DNA of 15,297 nt, taken from assembly GCA_050248955.1 (NCBI GenBank), contig JBFWRK010000039.1, positions 1-15,297 of the forward strand, in the 5' to 3' direction. How positions within the stretch are numbered: the first letter of the stretch is position 1; every line of letters begins with the position of its first letter. The notes under the pieces were generated by a model that was given only the letters and a program-made list of their open reading frames with translations, was not told the origin of the DNA and made no database searches. Position numbers and translations under genes: made by a program. Shown piece by piece: positions 1 to 7,102 of the stretch. Source of the stretch: JBFWRK01 sp050248955 (GTDB lineage Bacteria; Actinomycetota; Acidimicrobiia; Acidimicrobiales; Ilumatobacteraceae).

Positions 1-101
1 AGTTCACGGGGCTGGCCGTCTACGAGCTGCTCGTCGCGCAGTTGGAGGCGCGCCGCCGCAAGGCGACGCCGCTCCCCCACCCGGCGGTGCGCAAGCGCTG
101 A
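1..101 (+). CDS. C-terminal end of an unrecognised protein (partial)
   Basis: Only the last 32 codons are in the window, read in the frame beginning at base 3 and ending with TGA at 99-101. The tail has a short helical stretch (GLAVYELLVAQLEARR) followed by a basic, proline-containing end (PLPHPAVRKR). It has the codon bias of its neighbours and its stop lies 6 bp from the convergent TypA stop, which supports a real gene. I do not recognise the family from so little sequence. Confidence 0.55.
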   Translation, partial: FTGLAVYELLVAQLEARRRKATPLPHPAVRKR

Positions 102-107
102 AACGAC

Positions 108-1940
108 TCAGTTCTTCTTGAACGCCCTGCGACGGTCTTCGAGGCCGAGCATCCGCTTCCGGATGCGGATCGCATTCGGCGTGACCTCGACGAGCTCGTC
201 CTCGCCGATCCACTCGATCGCGGTCTCGAGCGTGTGCACGACCGGTGCGGGGAGCTTCACCGCATCGTCGTGGCTGTGCGTGCGGATGTTGTTCTTCTCC
301 TTTGCCCGCACGGCGTTCACGACCATCTCGTCGCTGCGCGAGTTCTCGCCGATGACCATGCCCTCGTAGACCTCGTCGCCAGGGCTCACGAAGAGCTCGC
401 CACGGAGCTGCAGGTTGTCGAGCGCGTAGGCGGTGACCGCACCTTGACGGTCGGCGACCATCGCACCACCGGTGCGGTGCGGGAGCTCGCCCGCCCACGG
501 CATCCAGCCGGCGTGGTGCTGGTGGAGCAGCGCCGTGCCGCGCGTCGACGTCATCAGCATCGAGCGGAAACCGATCAGCCCGCGAGACGGTGCCTCGAAG
601 GTGACGATCGTGCGGCCGGGGTCACCCTGGCGCAGGTCGACGATCCGCCCCTTGCGGGGGGCGAGCGCCTGGGTGATCGTGCCGACGTACTCGTCCGGCA
701 CGTCGCACGTGCCCCGCTCGAGCGGCTCGTGACGCTTGCCGTCGATCTCCTTGGTGATCACCTCGGGCCGGCTGACCTGTAGCTCGTAGCCCTCACGGCG
801 CATGTTCTCGATGAGCACCGCGAGCTGCAGCTCGCCACGACCGGCGACCTCGAGCACGTCGGGCGAGTCGGTGTCCTCGAGACGGATCGACACGTTGCCG
901 AGGATCTCGCGCTGCAACCGCTCACGCAGGTGGCGGCTCGTGACGAACTTGCCGACGCGACCGGCCACCGGCGACGTGTTGACGCCGAAGCTCATCCGCA
1001 GCACGGGCTCGTCGACGGTGAGTCGCTGGAGCGCGACGGGGTTCTCCGTCGACGCGAGCGTGTCGCCGACCTCGACCTCTGGGATCCCGGCGACGATGAA
1101 CAGATCACCGGCGCGGACCTCGGCGACCTCTTCGCGGCCGATGCCGTGGAACGCGTAGAGCTGCGACATGCGGCGGCGGACCGGCGAGCCGACCTCCTCG
1201 AGATCGCGCTGGCAGACCGCGACCTGCTCGCCCTTGCGCAGCACGCCGGCCATCACGCGGCCGATGGCGAGCCTGCCGAGGTACTCGGAGGCGTCGAGGT
1301 TCGTGACGAGGGCCTGCAGCGGGGCGTTCGCGTCGTACACCGGCGCCGGCACCGTGTCGAGGATCGCGTCGAGCAACGGCACGAGGTCGGCGTCGTCCGC
1401 CGGCATGCCGACGCCCTTCACCGAGCGGCCCTCGCGGGCGACCGTGGAGATCACGGGGAACGAGAGCTGGTGGTCGGAGTGGGCGAGATCGAGGAACAGG
1501 TGCTCGATCTCGTCGAGCACCTCGTCGGGGCGCGCGTCGGACCGGTCGACCTTGTTGATGACGACGATCGCCGGCAGGTTCGCGGCGATCGCCTTCGAGA
1601 GCACGTAGCGGGTCTGCGGCAGCGGGCCCTCGGCGGCGTCGACGAGCAGGAGCACGCCGTCGACGAGCGCGAGCGCCCGTTCGACCTCGCCGCCGAAGTC
1701 GGCGTGACCGGGTGTATCCACGAGGTTGATCTTGACGCCGCGCCACGTAATCTGGGCCGCCTTGGCCAGGATCGTGATCCCGCGCTCCCGCTCCTGGTCG
1801 TCGGAATCCATGACGCGGTCGACGACCGCGGTGTGCGCCGCGAAGGTGCCGGTCTGGCGGAGGAGAGAGTCCACGAGCGTGGTCTTCCCATGGTCGACGT
1901 GCGCGACGATGGCCACGTTTCGTAGTGCGGGGGGATGCAC
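108..1940 (-). CDS. typA: Ribosome-associated translational GTPase TypA/BipA
   Basis: TypA is a ribosome-binding GTPase related to EF-G, involved in stress adaptation and ribosome assembly. From the start chosen here (GTG at 1940) the protein has 610 residues, the usual family length. G1 is AHVDHGKTT at 13-21, the switch I region RERGITI at 51-57, G3 DTPGHADF at 75-82 and G4 NKVD at 129-132. EF-G-like domains and the TypA-specific C-terminal region follow, including RGLIGFRSMLMTSTRGT. The frame stays open upstream: GTG at 2003 or ATG at 2030 would add 21 or 30 low-complexity residues and overlap the upstream small gene. No start has a convincing SD sequence; GTG 1940 has only a weak GGAT. The product is certain, the exact start is not. 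The gene follows the DUF3073-like gene on the same strand and probably shares its transcript. Confidence 0.95.
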   Translation of the reverse strand: MHPPALRNVAIVAHVDHGKTTLVDSLLRQTGTFAAHTAVVDRVMDSDDQERERGITILAKAAQITWRGVKINLVDTPGHADFGGEVERALALVDGVLLLVDAAEGPLPQTRYVLSKAIAANLPAIVVINKVDRSDARPDEVLDEIEHLFLDLAHSDHQLSFPVISTVAREGRSVKGVGMPADDADLVPLLDAILDTVPAPVYDANAPLQALVTNLDASEYLGRLAIGRVMAGVLRKGEQVAVCQRDLEEVGSPVRRRMSQLYAFHGIGREEVAEVRAGDLFIVAGIPEVEVGDTLASTENPVALQRLTVDEPVLRMSFGVNTSPVAGRVGKFVTSRHLRERLQREILGNVSIRLEDTDSPDVLEVAGRGELQLAVLIENMRREGYELQVSRPEVITKEIDGKRHEPLERGTCDVPDEYVGTITQALAPRKGRIVDLRQGDPGRTIVTFEAPSRGLIGFRSMLMTSTRGTALLHQHHAGWMPWAGELPHRTGGAMVADRQGAVTAYALDNLQLRGELFVSPGDEVYEGMVIGENSRSDEMVVNAVRAKEKNNIRTHSHDDAVKLPAPVVHTLETAIEWIGEDELVEVTPNAIRIRKRMLGLEDRRRAFKKN

Positions 1941-1995
1941 GGGTGATCCGATCAGTTGAGTCGGCTCGGTGCTACCTGCGGTGGATGAGCTCGGC

Positions 1996-2193
1996 TCACC
2001 CACCCCGTTCAGTGTCGTCGTCCTCGTCATCGAAGGTGACGCCGTACTTCTCCGCCAAGGCGGCGTACTCGTCCACCTCCTCGGAGGGGTGGTGACCGTT
2101 GCTGCTGTCACCAAGACCCAGGTCGAATGCCCCCGGGCCAGACTGCTTCAACTTGCGCGCTTCTTCGAAGCGGCGATGACGACCCTTCTTCAC
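1996..2193 (-). CDS. Small DUF3073-like protein
   Basis: A 65-residue protein with a very basic N-terminus (KKGRHRRFEEARKLKQ) and an acidic C-terminus (DEYAALAEKYGVTFDDEDDD). This order, a GRxR/ARKLK-type head followed by an EYAxLAEKY and acidic tail, matches my recollection of the actinobacterial DUF3073 family, whose function is unknown. The start is GTG at 2193, with an SD GGAG seven bases upstream, one of the few clear SD sites in the window. It ends 55 bp before the preferred TypA start, so the two are probably cotranscribed. The family call is from memory of the pattern and is moderate; that it is a real gene is well supported by the SD and the composition. Confidence 0.7.
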   Translation of the reverse strand: MKKGRHRRFEEARKLKQSGPGAFDLGLGDSSNGHHPSEEVDEYAALAEKYGVTFDDEDDDTERGG

Positions 2194-2298
2194 GGCAGGG
2201 CTCCGAACCTAGAGAGTTTGCATTAGAGATCAGTCTACCCGTTGTCTCGCGCGACGGGCGGATCACCACGGCGTGACCACCGGCTCGGGGGCGACCCC

Positions 2299-2304
2299 TA
2301 GCAT
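2299..2304 (+). promoter_or_regulatory. Candidate -10 box of a leaderless promoter for the GH13 gene
   Basis: TAGCAT fits the TAnnnT -10 pattern and ends 8 nt before the GTG at 2313. There is no SD upstream of that GTG. Transcription would begin at or next to the start codon. No good -35 element is visible. Confidence 0.45.
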
Positions 2305-2312
2305 CTCTCGGC

Positions 2313-3872
2313 GTGGATGACCTTCGGACCGGTCGACCGGACTCGCCGCCGTGGTGGCGTACCTCAGTTGTCTACCAGATCTATCCGCGGAGCTTCGCGG
2401 ATGGCAACGGCGACGGGGTGGGCGATCTGCGGGGCATCCGCGACCGGCTCGATCACCTCGTCTGGCTCGGCGTCGATGCCATCTGGCTCTCGCCGATCTT
2501 CACCTCCCCGATGGCCGACTTCGGGTACGACGTGGCCGACTACTGCGACATCGACCCCGTGTTCGGCGACCTCGCCGAGTTCGACGGACTCCTCGCCGAC
2601 TGCCACGCCCGGGGCATCCGCGTCATGCTCGACTGGGTGCCGAACCACACTTCGATCGAGCACCCGTGGTTCGTCGAGAGCCGCTCCAGCAGGGACAACC
2701 CGAAGCGCGAGTGGTACGTGTGGCGCGACCTCGGCCCGGACGGGTCGCCGCCGAACAACTGGAAGGCGGCGTTCGCGGCGGACCGACCGGCGTGGACCCT
2801 CGATCCGACCACGGGCCAGGCGTACCTCCACTGCTTCCTGCCCGAGCAGCCCGACCTCAACTGGGACAACCCGGCGGTCGAGGCGGCGATGCTCGACACG
2901 CTGCGGTTCTGGCTCGACCGCGGCGTCGACGGCTTCCGCATGGACGTGGTGCACCTGATCGGCAAGGACCTCGCCGTGGTCGATCCCGAGGGTGCCGCCG
3001 CCCACGTGGCGCACAACGACATCCCAGCCACGCACGAGCGCCTGCGCCACATCCGGGCGCTGCTCGACTCGTACGACGGAGACCGCACCAGCGTCGGTGA
3101 GGTGGTCCTGCTCGACGAGGCAGCGATGGCGACGTACTACGGGCAGGATGACGAGCTGCACCTGTCGTTCAACTTCCCGTTCCTGTGGGCGCCCTGGGAC
3201 GCCGAGAAGCTGCGCCGGCGGATCGACCGCACGCTCGAGCACCTGACACCCCGTCAGGCATGGCCGACGTGGGTGCTGTCGAACCACGACCTGTCCCGCC
3301 ACCGCGAGCGCTACGGCGGTGCGGAGGCCGCTGCTCGCCAGGCCGCGCTGCTGCTGCTCACGCTGCCCGGCACCCCGTTCCTCTACCAGGGTGAGGAGCT
3401 CGGCCTCGTCGACGCGGTGGTGCCGCCCGACCGGGTCGTCGACCCTGGCGGGCGCGACGGCTGCCGGGCGCCGATCCCGTGGACGGCGGACGACCGGCAC
3501 GGCTGGGGCGACGACCCGTGGTTGCCGTTCCCACCGGAGGCGGCCGAGCGCAGCGTCGAGCGCCAGGTCGCTGATCCGGCGTCGATCGCCCAGCTCTACC
3601 GGAGGCTCCTGGCGGCCAGGCGGGCCAGCCCGGCGCTCCACGCCGGGGGGTTCCGCTGGCTGGACGCGCCCGAGGACGTCCTCGCCTACGAGCGCGTCGA
3701 TCCGGTGAGCGGGGATCTCGCTTGGATCGTGATCAACCTCGTCGTCGAGGAACGCCAGGTCACGCTGCCGGGAGCCGGCACGATCGCGCTCTCGACCGAC
3801 CAGCGCGAGGAGGGTCGTCCGGCGACCGGCGCCGTCGGCGGCTCGATCGCACACGTGGTGCGCCCCGCATGA
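2313..3872 (+). CDS. GH13 family alpha-glucosidase (oligo-1,6-glucosidase type)
   Basis: A 519-residue cytoplasmic retaining alpha-glucosidase with no signal peptide. The N-terminus WWRTSVVYQIYPRSF and the calcium-loop-like DGNGDGVGDLRGI at 30-42 are typical of the oligo-1,6-glucosidase/trehalose synthase branch. Conserved region I is DWVPNH at 107-112, the nucleophile is D211 (FRMDVV), the acid/base is E263 (VGEVVL), and NHD at 324-326 supplies the third carboxylate, D326. QPDLNW at 179-184 is a common signature of exo-acting enzymes. Val212 after the nucleophile is the residue associated with alpha-1,6 preference in isomaltases, so isomalto-oligosaccharides are the likely substrate, by inference. 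It is slightly shorter than the usual 530-560 residues, with a reduced C-terminal beta domain. The start is GTG, with no SD. The orphan ParA gene begins 13 bp downstream. Confidence 0.92.
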   Translation: MDDLRTGRPDSPPWWRTSVVYQIYPRSFADGNGDGVGDLRGIRDRLDHLVWLGVDAIWLSPIFTSPMADFGYDVADYCDIDPVFGDLAEFDGLLADCHARGIRVMLDWVPNHTSIEHPWFVESRSSRDNPKREWYVWRDLGPDGSPPNNWKAAFAADRPAWTLDPTTGQAYLHCFLPEQPDLNWDNPAVEAAMLDTLRFWLDRGVDGFRMDVVHLIGKDLAVVDPEGAAAHVAHNDIPATHERLRHIRALLDSYDGDRTSVGEVVLLDEAAMATYYGQDDELHLSFNFPFLWAPWDAEKLRRRIDRTLEHLTPRQAWPTWVLSNHDLSRHRERYGGAEAAARQAALLLLTLPGTPFLYQGEELGLVDAVVPPDRVVDPGGRDGCRAPIPWTADDRHGWGDDPWLPFPPEAAERSVERQVADPASIAQLYRRLLAARRASPALHAGGFRWLDAPEDVLAYERVDPVSGDLAWIVINLVVEERQVTLPGAGTIALSTDQREEGRPATGAVGGSIAHVVRPA

Positions 3873-3885
3873 CAGCATTCGCCCC

Positions 3886-4653
3886 ATGGGACGCACCGTC
3901 GCGATCGTCAACCAGAAGGGCGGCGTCGGCAAGACCACCGTCACGCTGGGCCTCGCCTCCGCTGCTCAGACCGCAGGACACAGCGTGCTCGTCGTCGATC
4001 TGGACCCGCAGGGGGCCAGCACGTGGGTCCTCGGCATCGATCCGGCAGAGGTCGAGCAGTCCAGCGCCGAAGTGCTCTCCAGGGGCGCGCTCGGCAGTGC
4101 CCTGATCGAGTCAGGTTGGGGGGCCGGCGTCGACCTCCTCCCCGCCAGCACGAGGTTGCAGGTCAAGGAGCACTCCAGCACGAAGGACGCGGCAGCGAAG
4201 CTCCGCGCCGCGCTGGAGGCGCTCGACGGCCGGTACGACGCGATCCTGATCGACTGCCCGCCCTCGCTCGGCAACCTGACGATCAACGGCCTCACCGCCG
4301 CCGATCACGCCGTCATCGTCGTCGAGCCGGCAGCGCTCGGGCTGCGCGGCATCGGTGCCGTCGCCGACGTGGTGGACCAGGTCTGGGACTCGTTCAACCC
4401 CGAGCTCGAACTGGCCGGTGTGATCGTCAACAAGGTGCCGCCCGTTTCGACCGAGGCCGACCGGCGCTACGAGGAGCTCGGCCGCATCGTGGGCAAGCGC
4501 GCCATCTGGCAACCCGTGATCCCACAGCGAGTGCTCGTCAACCAGTCGATCGGCGACCGCCGGCCGCTCCACTCGTACGGCAGCCGCGCGGCGGACCTCA
4601 CGGACGTGTTCGATCGGCTGTGGGCCAAGCTCCGGCGGGTTACAAGGGGCTGA
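3886..4653 (+). CDS. ParA/Soj-like P-loop ATPase, orphan
   Basis: A 255-residue ParA/MinD-superfamily ATPase. The deviant Walker A is KGGVGKTT at 11-18, with the signature lysine K11; the A'-like motif is VDLDPQGAS at 37-45 and Walker B is LIDCPPS at 121-127. ParA proteins form ATP-dependent dimers on DNA and move or position chromosomes, plasmids or protein complexes, normally with a ParB-type partner. No ParB gene or centromere-like repeat is seen in the window, and there is no N-terminal DNA-binding extension. It is therefore an orphan whose cargo cannot be told from context. It starts 13 bp after the GH13 stop. A near -10 (CAGCAT, 3873-3878) lies 7 nt before the ATG, which would allow separate leaderless transcription. 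It ends 12 bp from the convergent STAS-like gene. Confidence 0.9.
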   Translation: MGRTVAIVNQKGGVGKTTVTLGLASAAQTAGHSVLVVDLDPQGASTWVLGIDPAEVEQSSAEVLSRGALGSALIESGWGAGVDLLPASTRLQVKEHSSTKDAAAKLRAALEALDGRYDAILIDCPPSLGNLTINGLTAADHAVIVVEPAALGLRGIGAVADVVDQVWDSFNPELELAGVIVNKVPPVSTEADRRYEELGRIVGKRAIWQPVIPQRVLVNQSIGDRRPLHSYGSRAADLTDVFDRLWAKLRRVTRG

Positions 4654-4665
4654 CCGCCCGTCCGG

Positions 4666-5037
4666 TCAGGCGCTGAGCGGCTCCGCGAGCAGCGCTGCTT
4701 CACGGGAGAGTGCATCGCGGGCTGCGGTGATGCTGCCGACCACGGGAGCGATCCGCGCCGCACCGTTGGTCAGCAGGATCGCTCCGACCGACGCGTGGCC
4801 GACGACGAGCGCGGCGCTCACGAGATCGGACCGCCGGAGGTCGATCGCCTCGACGATCGCCGCTGCTGCGACCTCGTCGAAGTCGTCGATCTCCGACAGA
4901 TCGACGACGATCGCGCTCCGCTCGGGTAGGTGACGCACGACGAGCGCGATGACCTCGGCGTCGTCGGTGCCACAGACCCGCCCGCGCACGGCGAGCTCGA
5001 AGAGACCGAGGTCGCGGAACAGGAACACATCACACAT
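4666..5037 (-). CDS. STAS-domain-like protein (anti-sigma-factor antagonist type)
   Basis: A 123-residue protein from ATG 5037; GTG at 5076 would add 13 residues that do not look like domain sequence. The pattern fits a STAS fold: N-terminal strands (VFLFRDLGLFELAVRGRV), a helix, a central strand IVVDLSEIDDFDEVAAAAIVEAI at about 43-65, a further strand (SAALVVG) and a C-terminal helix. In SpoIIAA-type antagonists a DSSGL motif follows the central strand and its first Ser is phosphorylated. Here the matching segment is D54-E55-V56-A57, with Glu at that Ser. This suggests a non-phosphorylatable relative. No anti-sigma kinase or sigma-B-type gene lies next to it. The fold assignment is by eye and moderate. 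Confidence 0.55.
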   Translation of the reverse strand: MCDVFLFRDLGLFELAVRGRVCGTDDAEVIALVVRHLPERSAIVVDLSEIDDFDEVAAAAIVEAIDLRRSDLVSAALVVGHASVGAILLTNGAARIAPVVGSITAARDALSREAALLAEPLSA

Positions 5038-5158
5038 GCACACCCACCACCGATCTGTCGTGTTCGCTGAGCGCACCCTGGTCGACTCGTGTTGCGGTTG
5101 TGTGACGAACTGCCGCCGAATCCGAGCGTTTTCGCAGCTGTCAGCCCACGGTTGCGCT

Positions 5159-5164
5159 TAGGTT
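5159..5164 (+). promoter_or_regulatory. Candidate -10 box of a leaderless promoter
   Basis: TAGGTT fits TAnnnT and ends 6 nt before the ATG at 5171, with no SD in between or just upstream. The rest of the divergent gap 5038-5170 shows no other clear signal. Confidence 0.45.
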
Positions 5165-5170
5165 CGCGCC

Positions 5171-5677
5171 ATGACACCGCGCCGAGTGCCGCTGCGGATG
5201 TACGGGAGCGTGAGCGATGCCGCTCCCGTCGAGTGGGAATGGGTCGACGAGCAGCTCGCCTCGGCCGGGACCTACTGGGTGGTCGCCCACTCCCCCGATC
5301 ATCCACATCCACGACCGGTGTGGGGCGTCTGGCTCGACGGCTCGCTCCTGCTCTCCGTCGGCAGCCCGCTCGTGCTCCGACAGCTCGGCGCCGATCACCG
5401 GACGACGGTCCATCTCGACAGCGGCACCGACGTCGTCGTCGTCGAGGGGACGTGCACCGGCGCGGCTCCGGCGGCGCGCCTCGGGCGCTTCCTCGAGGCC
5501 TACGACGCCAAGTACACCTGGACGTACACGGTCGAGGAGTACGGGCCGCCGACCGTCGTGGAGCCCTCCACGATCATGGCGTGGCGGTCCGCCGGCTGGG
5601 CGGGACGGGACGGCTTCCAGCAGGTCGCGAAGTGGGTCACCGAGCCGGCTGCCGGTGCGGCGCCGCCAGCGCCGTGA
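5171..5677 (+). CDS. Pyridoxamine 5'-phosphate oxidase-like split-barrel flavin/F420-binding protein
   Basis: A 168-residue protein resembling actinobacterial PPOX-class proteins. The region YWVVAHSPDHPHPRPVWGVW at 35-54, then DGSLLLSVGSP, the LVLRQL segment and VHLDSGTDVVVVEG at about 80-93, follows the usual split-barrel order of strands binding FMN or F420. Members include F420- or FMN-dependent reductases and heme- or flavin-binding proteins, so the substrate cannot be inferred. No signal peptide is seen. The ATG at 5171 has no SD but has TAGGTT 6 nt upstream. Its last 41 bp overlap tail-to-tail with the LysE-type gene on the other strand, so the low-complexity C-terminal tail (PAAGAAPPAP) is coded antisense to the exporter's end. 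Confidence 0.8.
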   Translation: MTPRRVPLRMYGSVSDAAPVEWEWVDEQLASAGTYWVVAHSPDHPHPRPVWGVWLDGSLLLSVGSPLVLRQLGADHRTTVHLDSGTDVVVVEGTCTGAAPAARLGRFLEAYDAKYTWTYTVEEYGPPTVVEPSTIMAWRSAGWAGRDGFQQVAKWVTEPAAGAAPPAP

Positions 5678-6278
5678 TGCCGAGCCCGATCAGCACGCCT
5701 CCCTCGACGTACTTGCCACGCGTGCGGACGTTCGCGTGCCGGCGGAGCCACCCGCCGGCACGAGCGCCGATGAACGCGTACGTGCAGTCGCTCAGCATGC
5801 CGAGCGCGATGTAGAGCAGTCCGAGCACGAGCGTCTGCGACCACACCGGGCCGTGCCCGCGGGCGACGAACTGCGGCAGGAAGGCGAGGAAGAACAGCGC
5901 TACCTTCGGGTTCAGCAGGTTGACGACCAGGCCGTCCACGTACAGCCGGCGCAACGGCTTCGCCGGGACCTCGACGGCGACGTCGCTGCGCCGTGCACCG
6001 ACGAGCGTCCTGATGCCGACGTAGACGAGGTAGGCACCGCCGACCGTCTTGATCGCCGTGAACGCGACCGACGACGTCATCACGACGGCCGACAACCCGG
6101 CGACCGCGGCGAGCACGTGCAGCAGGGTCGCCGTGTGCACGCCGAGCACGGACAAGATGCCGGCCCGCTGTCCCTGCGTGCTGCTGCGAGCGACGATGTA
6201 CAGCACGGCAGGACCGGGGATCACGAGCAGCGCCAGCGACGCGGCGACGAACACCGGCAGGGCATCGAGCGGTGGCAT
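5637..6278 (-). CDS. LysE/RhtB-family amino acid exporter
   Basis: A 213-residue integral membrane protein with about six hydrophobic segments, matching the LysE/RhtB family of amino acid and metabolite exporters. The signature PGPAVLYIVARS begins at residue 21 after the first helix, and NLLNPKVALFFLAFLPQF, the family's conserved second motif, begins at 120. Length and topology are normal (usual 200-220). The ATG at 6278 is preceded by TACGTT eight bases away and has no SD. Its 3' end overlaps the convergent split-barrel gene by 41 bp. The exported compound cannot be deduced from sequence alone. Confidence 0.9.
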   Translation of the reverse strand: MPPLDALPVFVAASLALLVIPGPAVLYIVARSSTQGQRAGILSVLGVHTATLLHVLAAVAGLSAVVMTSSVAFTAIKTVGGAYLVYVGIRTLVGARRSDVAVEVPAKPLRRLYVDGLVVNLLNPKVALFFLAFLPQFVARGHGPVWSQTLVLGLLYIALGMLSDCTYAFIGARAGGWLRRHANVRTRGKYVEGGVLIGLGITALAAPHRQPAR

Positions 6279-6286
6279 GGCGCGGA

Positions 6287-6292
6287 AACGTA
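6287..6292 (-). promoter_or_regulatory. Candidate -10 box of a leaderless promoter for the LysE-type gene
   Basis: On the minus strand this reads TACGTT (TAnnnT) and ends 8 nt before the ATG at 6278. No SD is present. Confidence 0.4.
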
Positions 6293-6351
6293 CCTCGCAC
6301 GACGGCCGTGCGGCGGGCGAGTTCTGCCGCGCCGCACGTGCCCGCGGGCGA

Positions 6352-6951
6352 TCAGCCCTCGATCATCGAGCCGTCCGGCGCGACGACGTACCACGAGTCG
6401 CCGAGGCCCTGGCCGTTGACATCGCCGGGCGCGCTGTCGCCGGAGTAGAAGTACAGCGGCCAGCCGTAGAACGTCACCTGCTCGCCCCCGTCGCTGCGCG
6501 CGGCGGTCCCGAAGTCGTCCGCTTCGACGCCGTCCCCGAACGTCACGTCGTCCCCTGCCATGAGCGGCGGCCACGCGGTCGCGCAGTCACCGGAGCAGGT
6601 CGGTGCCTTCCCGCCATCGGGAAGGAAGGCGTACAGCGTCTTGCCGTCGCTGGCGAGGATCTCGCCGAGGCTGGAGTCGACGACCTCGATGGCGCCCGTC
6701 GCGGCAGACGCATCCGAGCTCACCGTCGTCGCGGTGCCAGAGTCGCCGTAGAGGCGATCGGACACGGTGGTCTCCGGCGCTGCGTCAGCCGCGGTCGTCT
6801 CCGTCGCACCGACCGTGGTGTCCGCCTCGGCAACGCTCGTATCGCCTGGGGTGTTCCCGGCGTCGCTGTCGTCGTCGCCACCGCAGGCTGTCGCGGCGAG
6901 CGTGAGCCCAGCGACGAGGACGAGGAGTGGGGTGCGCAGTCTGCGGGTCAT
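6352..6951 (-). CDS. Secreted lipoprotein with COG4315-type repeat (Lipoprotein_15-like)
   Basis: A 199-residue predicted lipoprotein. A basic n-region (MTRRLRT) and hydrophobic core lead to the lipobox ATAC with the lipidated Cys at 23, then GGDDD. Residues 30-85 are a Thr/Ala/Asp-rich linker. Residues about 88-199 match the secreted repeat seen in COG4315 proteins: LASDGKTLYAFLPD, the two-cysteine segment CSGDCATAWPPL (C119, C123), then TFYGWPLYFYSGD and WYVVAPDG. The role of this domain is not established. The ATG at 6951 is fixed by a strong SD AAGGAG seven bases upstream; the much longer open frame upstream is not coding. It is transcribed away from the ECF sigma gene across a 151 bp shared region, so it is a natural candidate target of that sigma factor. 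Confidence 0.85.
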   Translation of the reverse strand: MTRRLRTPLLVLVAGLTLAATACGGDDDSDAGNTPGDTSVAEADTTVGATETTAADAAPETTVSDRLYGDSGTATTVSSDASAATGAIEVVDSSLGEILASDGKTLYAFLPDGGKAPTCSGDCATAWPPLMAGDDVTFGDGVEADDFGTAARSDGGEQVTFYGWPLYFYSGDSAPGDVNGQGLGDSWYVVAPDGSMIEG

Positions 6952-6960
6952 GGATGCTCC

Positions 6961-6977
6961 TTCGAGACAGCCTCGAA
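6961..6977. repeat. Short inverted repeat next to the lipoprotein SD
   Basis: TTCGAG and CTCGAA are separated by 5 nt and can pair as a 6-bp hairpin in the lipoprotein leader. The lower arm partly covers the SD (6957-6962 on the minus strand), so it could modulate translation. This is speculative. Confidence 0.25.
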
Positions 6978-7019
6978 CGACGAGGTCGATGGAGTGGAGT
7001 ACGGCCCATCGCTGCATCC

Positions 7020-7032
7020 GGTTCGACGAACC
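7020..7032. promoter_or_regulatory. 13-bp palindrome in the divergent sigma/lipoprotein region
   Basis: GGTTCG-A-CGAACC is a perfect 6-bp inverted repeat around one base, midway between the lipoprotein and sigma-factor starts. It could be an operator or part of ECF-type promoters; GAAC-like -35 cores occur on both strands because of the symmetry. No definite -35/-10 pair can be assigned. Confidence 0.35.
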
Positions 7033-7102
7033 GCGCGAACGGCGTAGAACTGAGGCGTTGTCCGATCGAACCGTCCGCCGTCGCCGTGCGTATCCACTCT
7101 CG

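Noticed and set aside
930..1925. A 331-codon open frame antisense to TypA
   Set aside because: Its composition (Asp/Arg/Glu/Val runs) is that of the complement of coding DNA, and it covers the conserved G domain.
2364..3944. A 526-codon open frame antisense to the GH13 gene
   Set aside because: The sense strand has all GH13 catalytic motifs; the antisense translation is Val/Arg/Asp-rich without any domain.
3886..5037. ParA plus the neighbouring small gene as a plasmid-type partition locus
   Set aside because: The small gene is convergent, looks like a STAS domain rather than a DNA-binding ParB/ParG protein, and no iterated centromere-like sites are visible.
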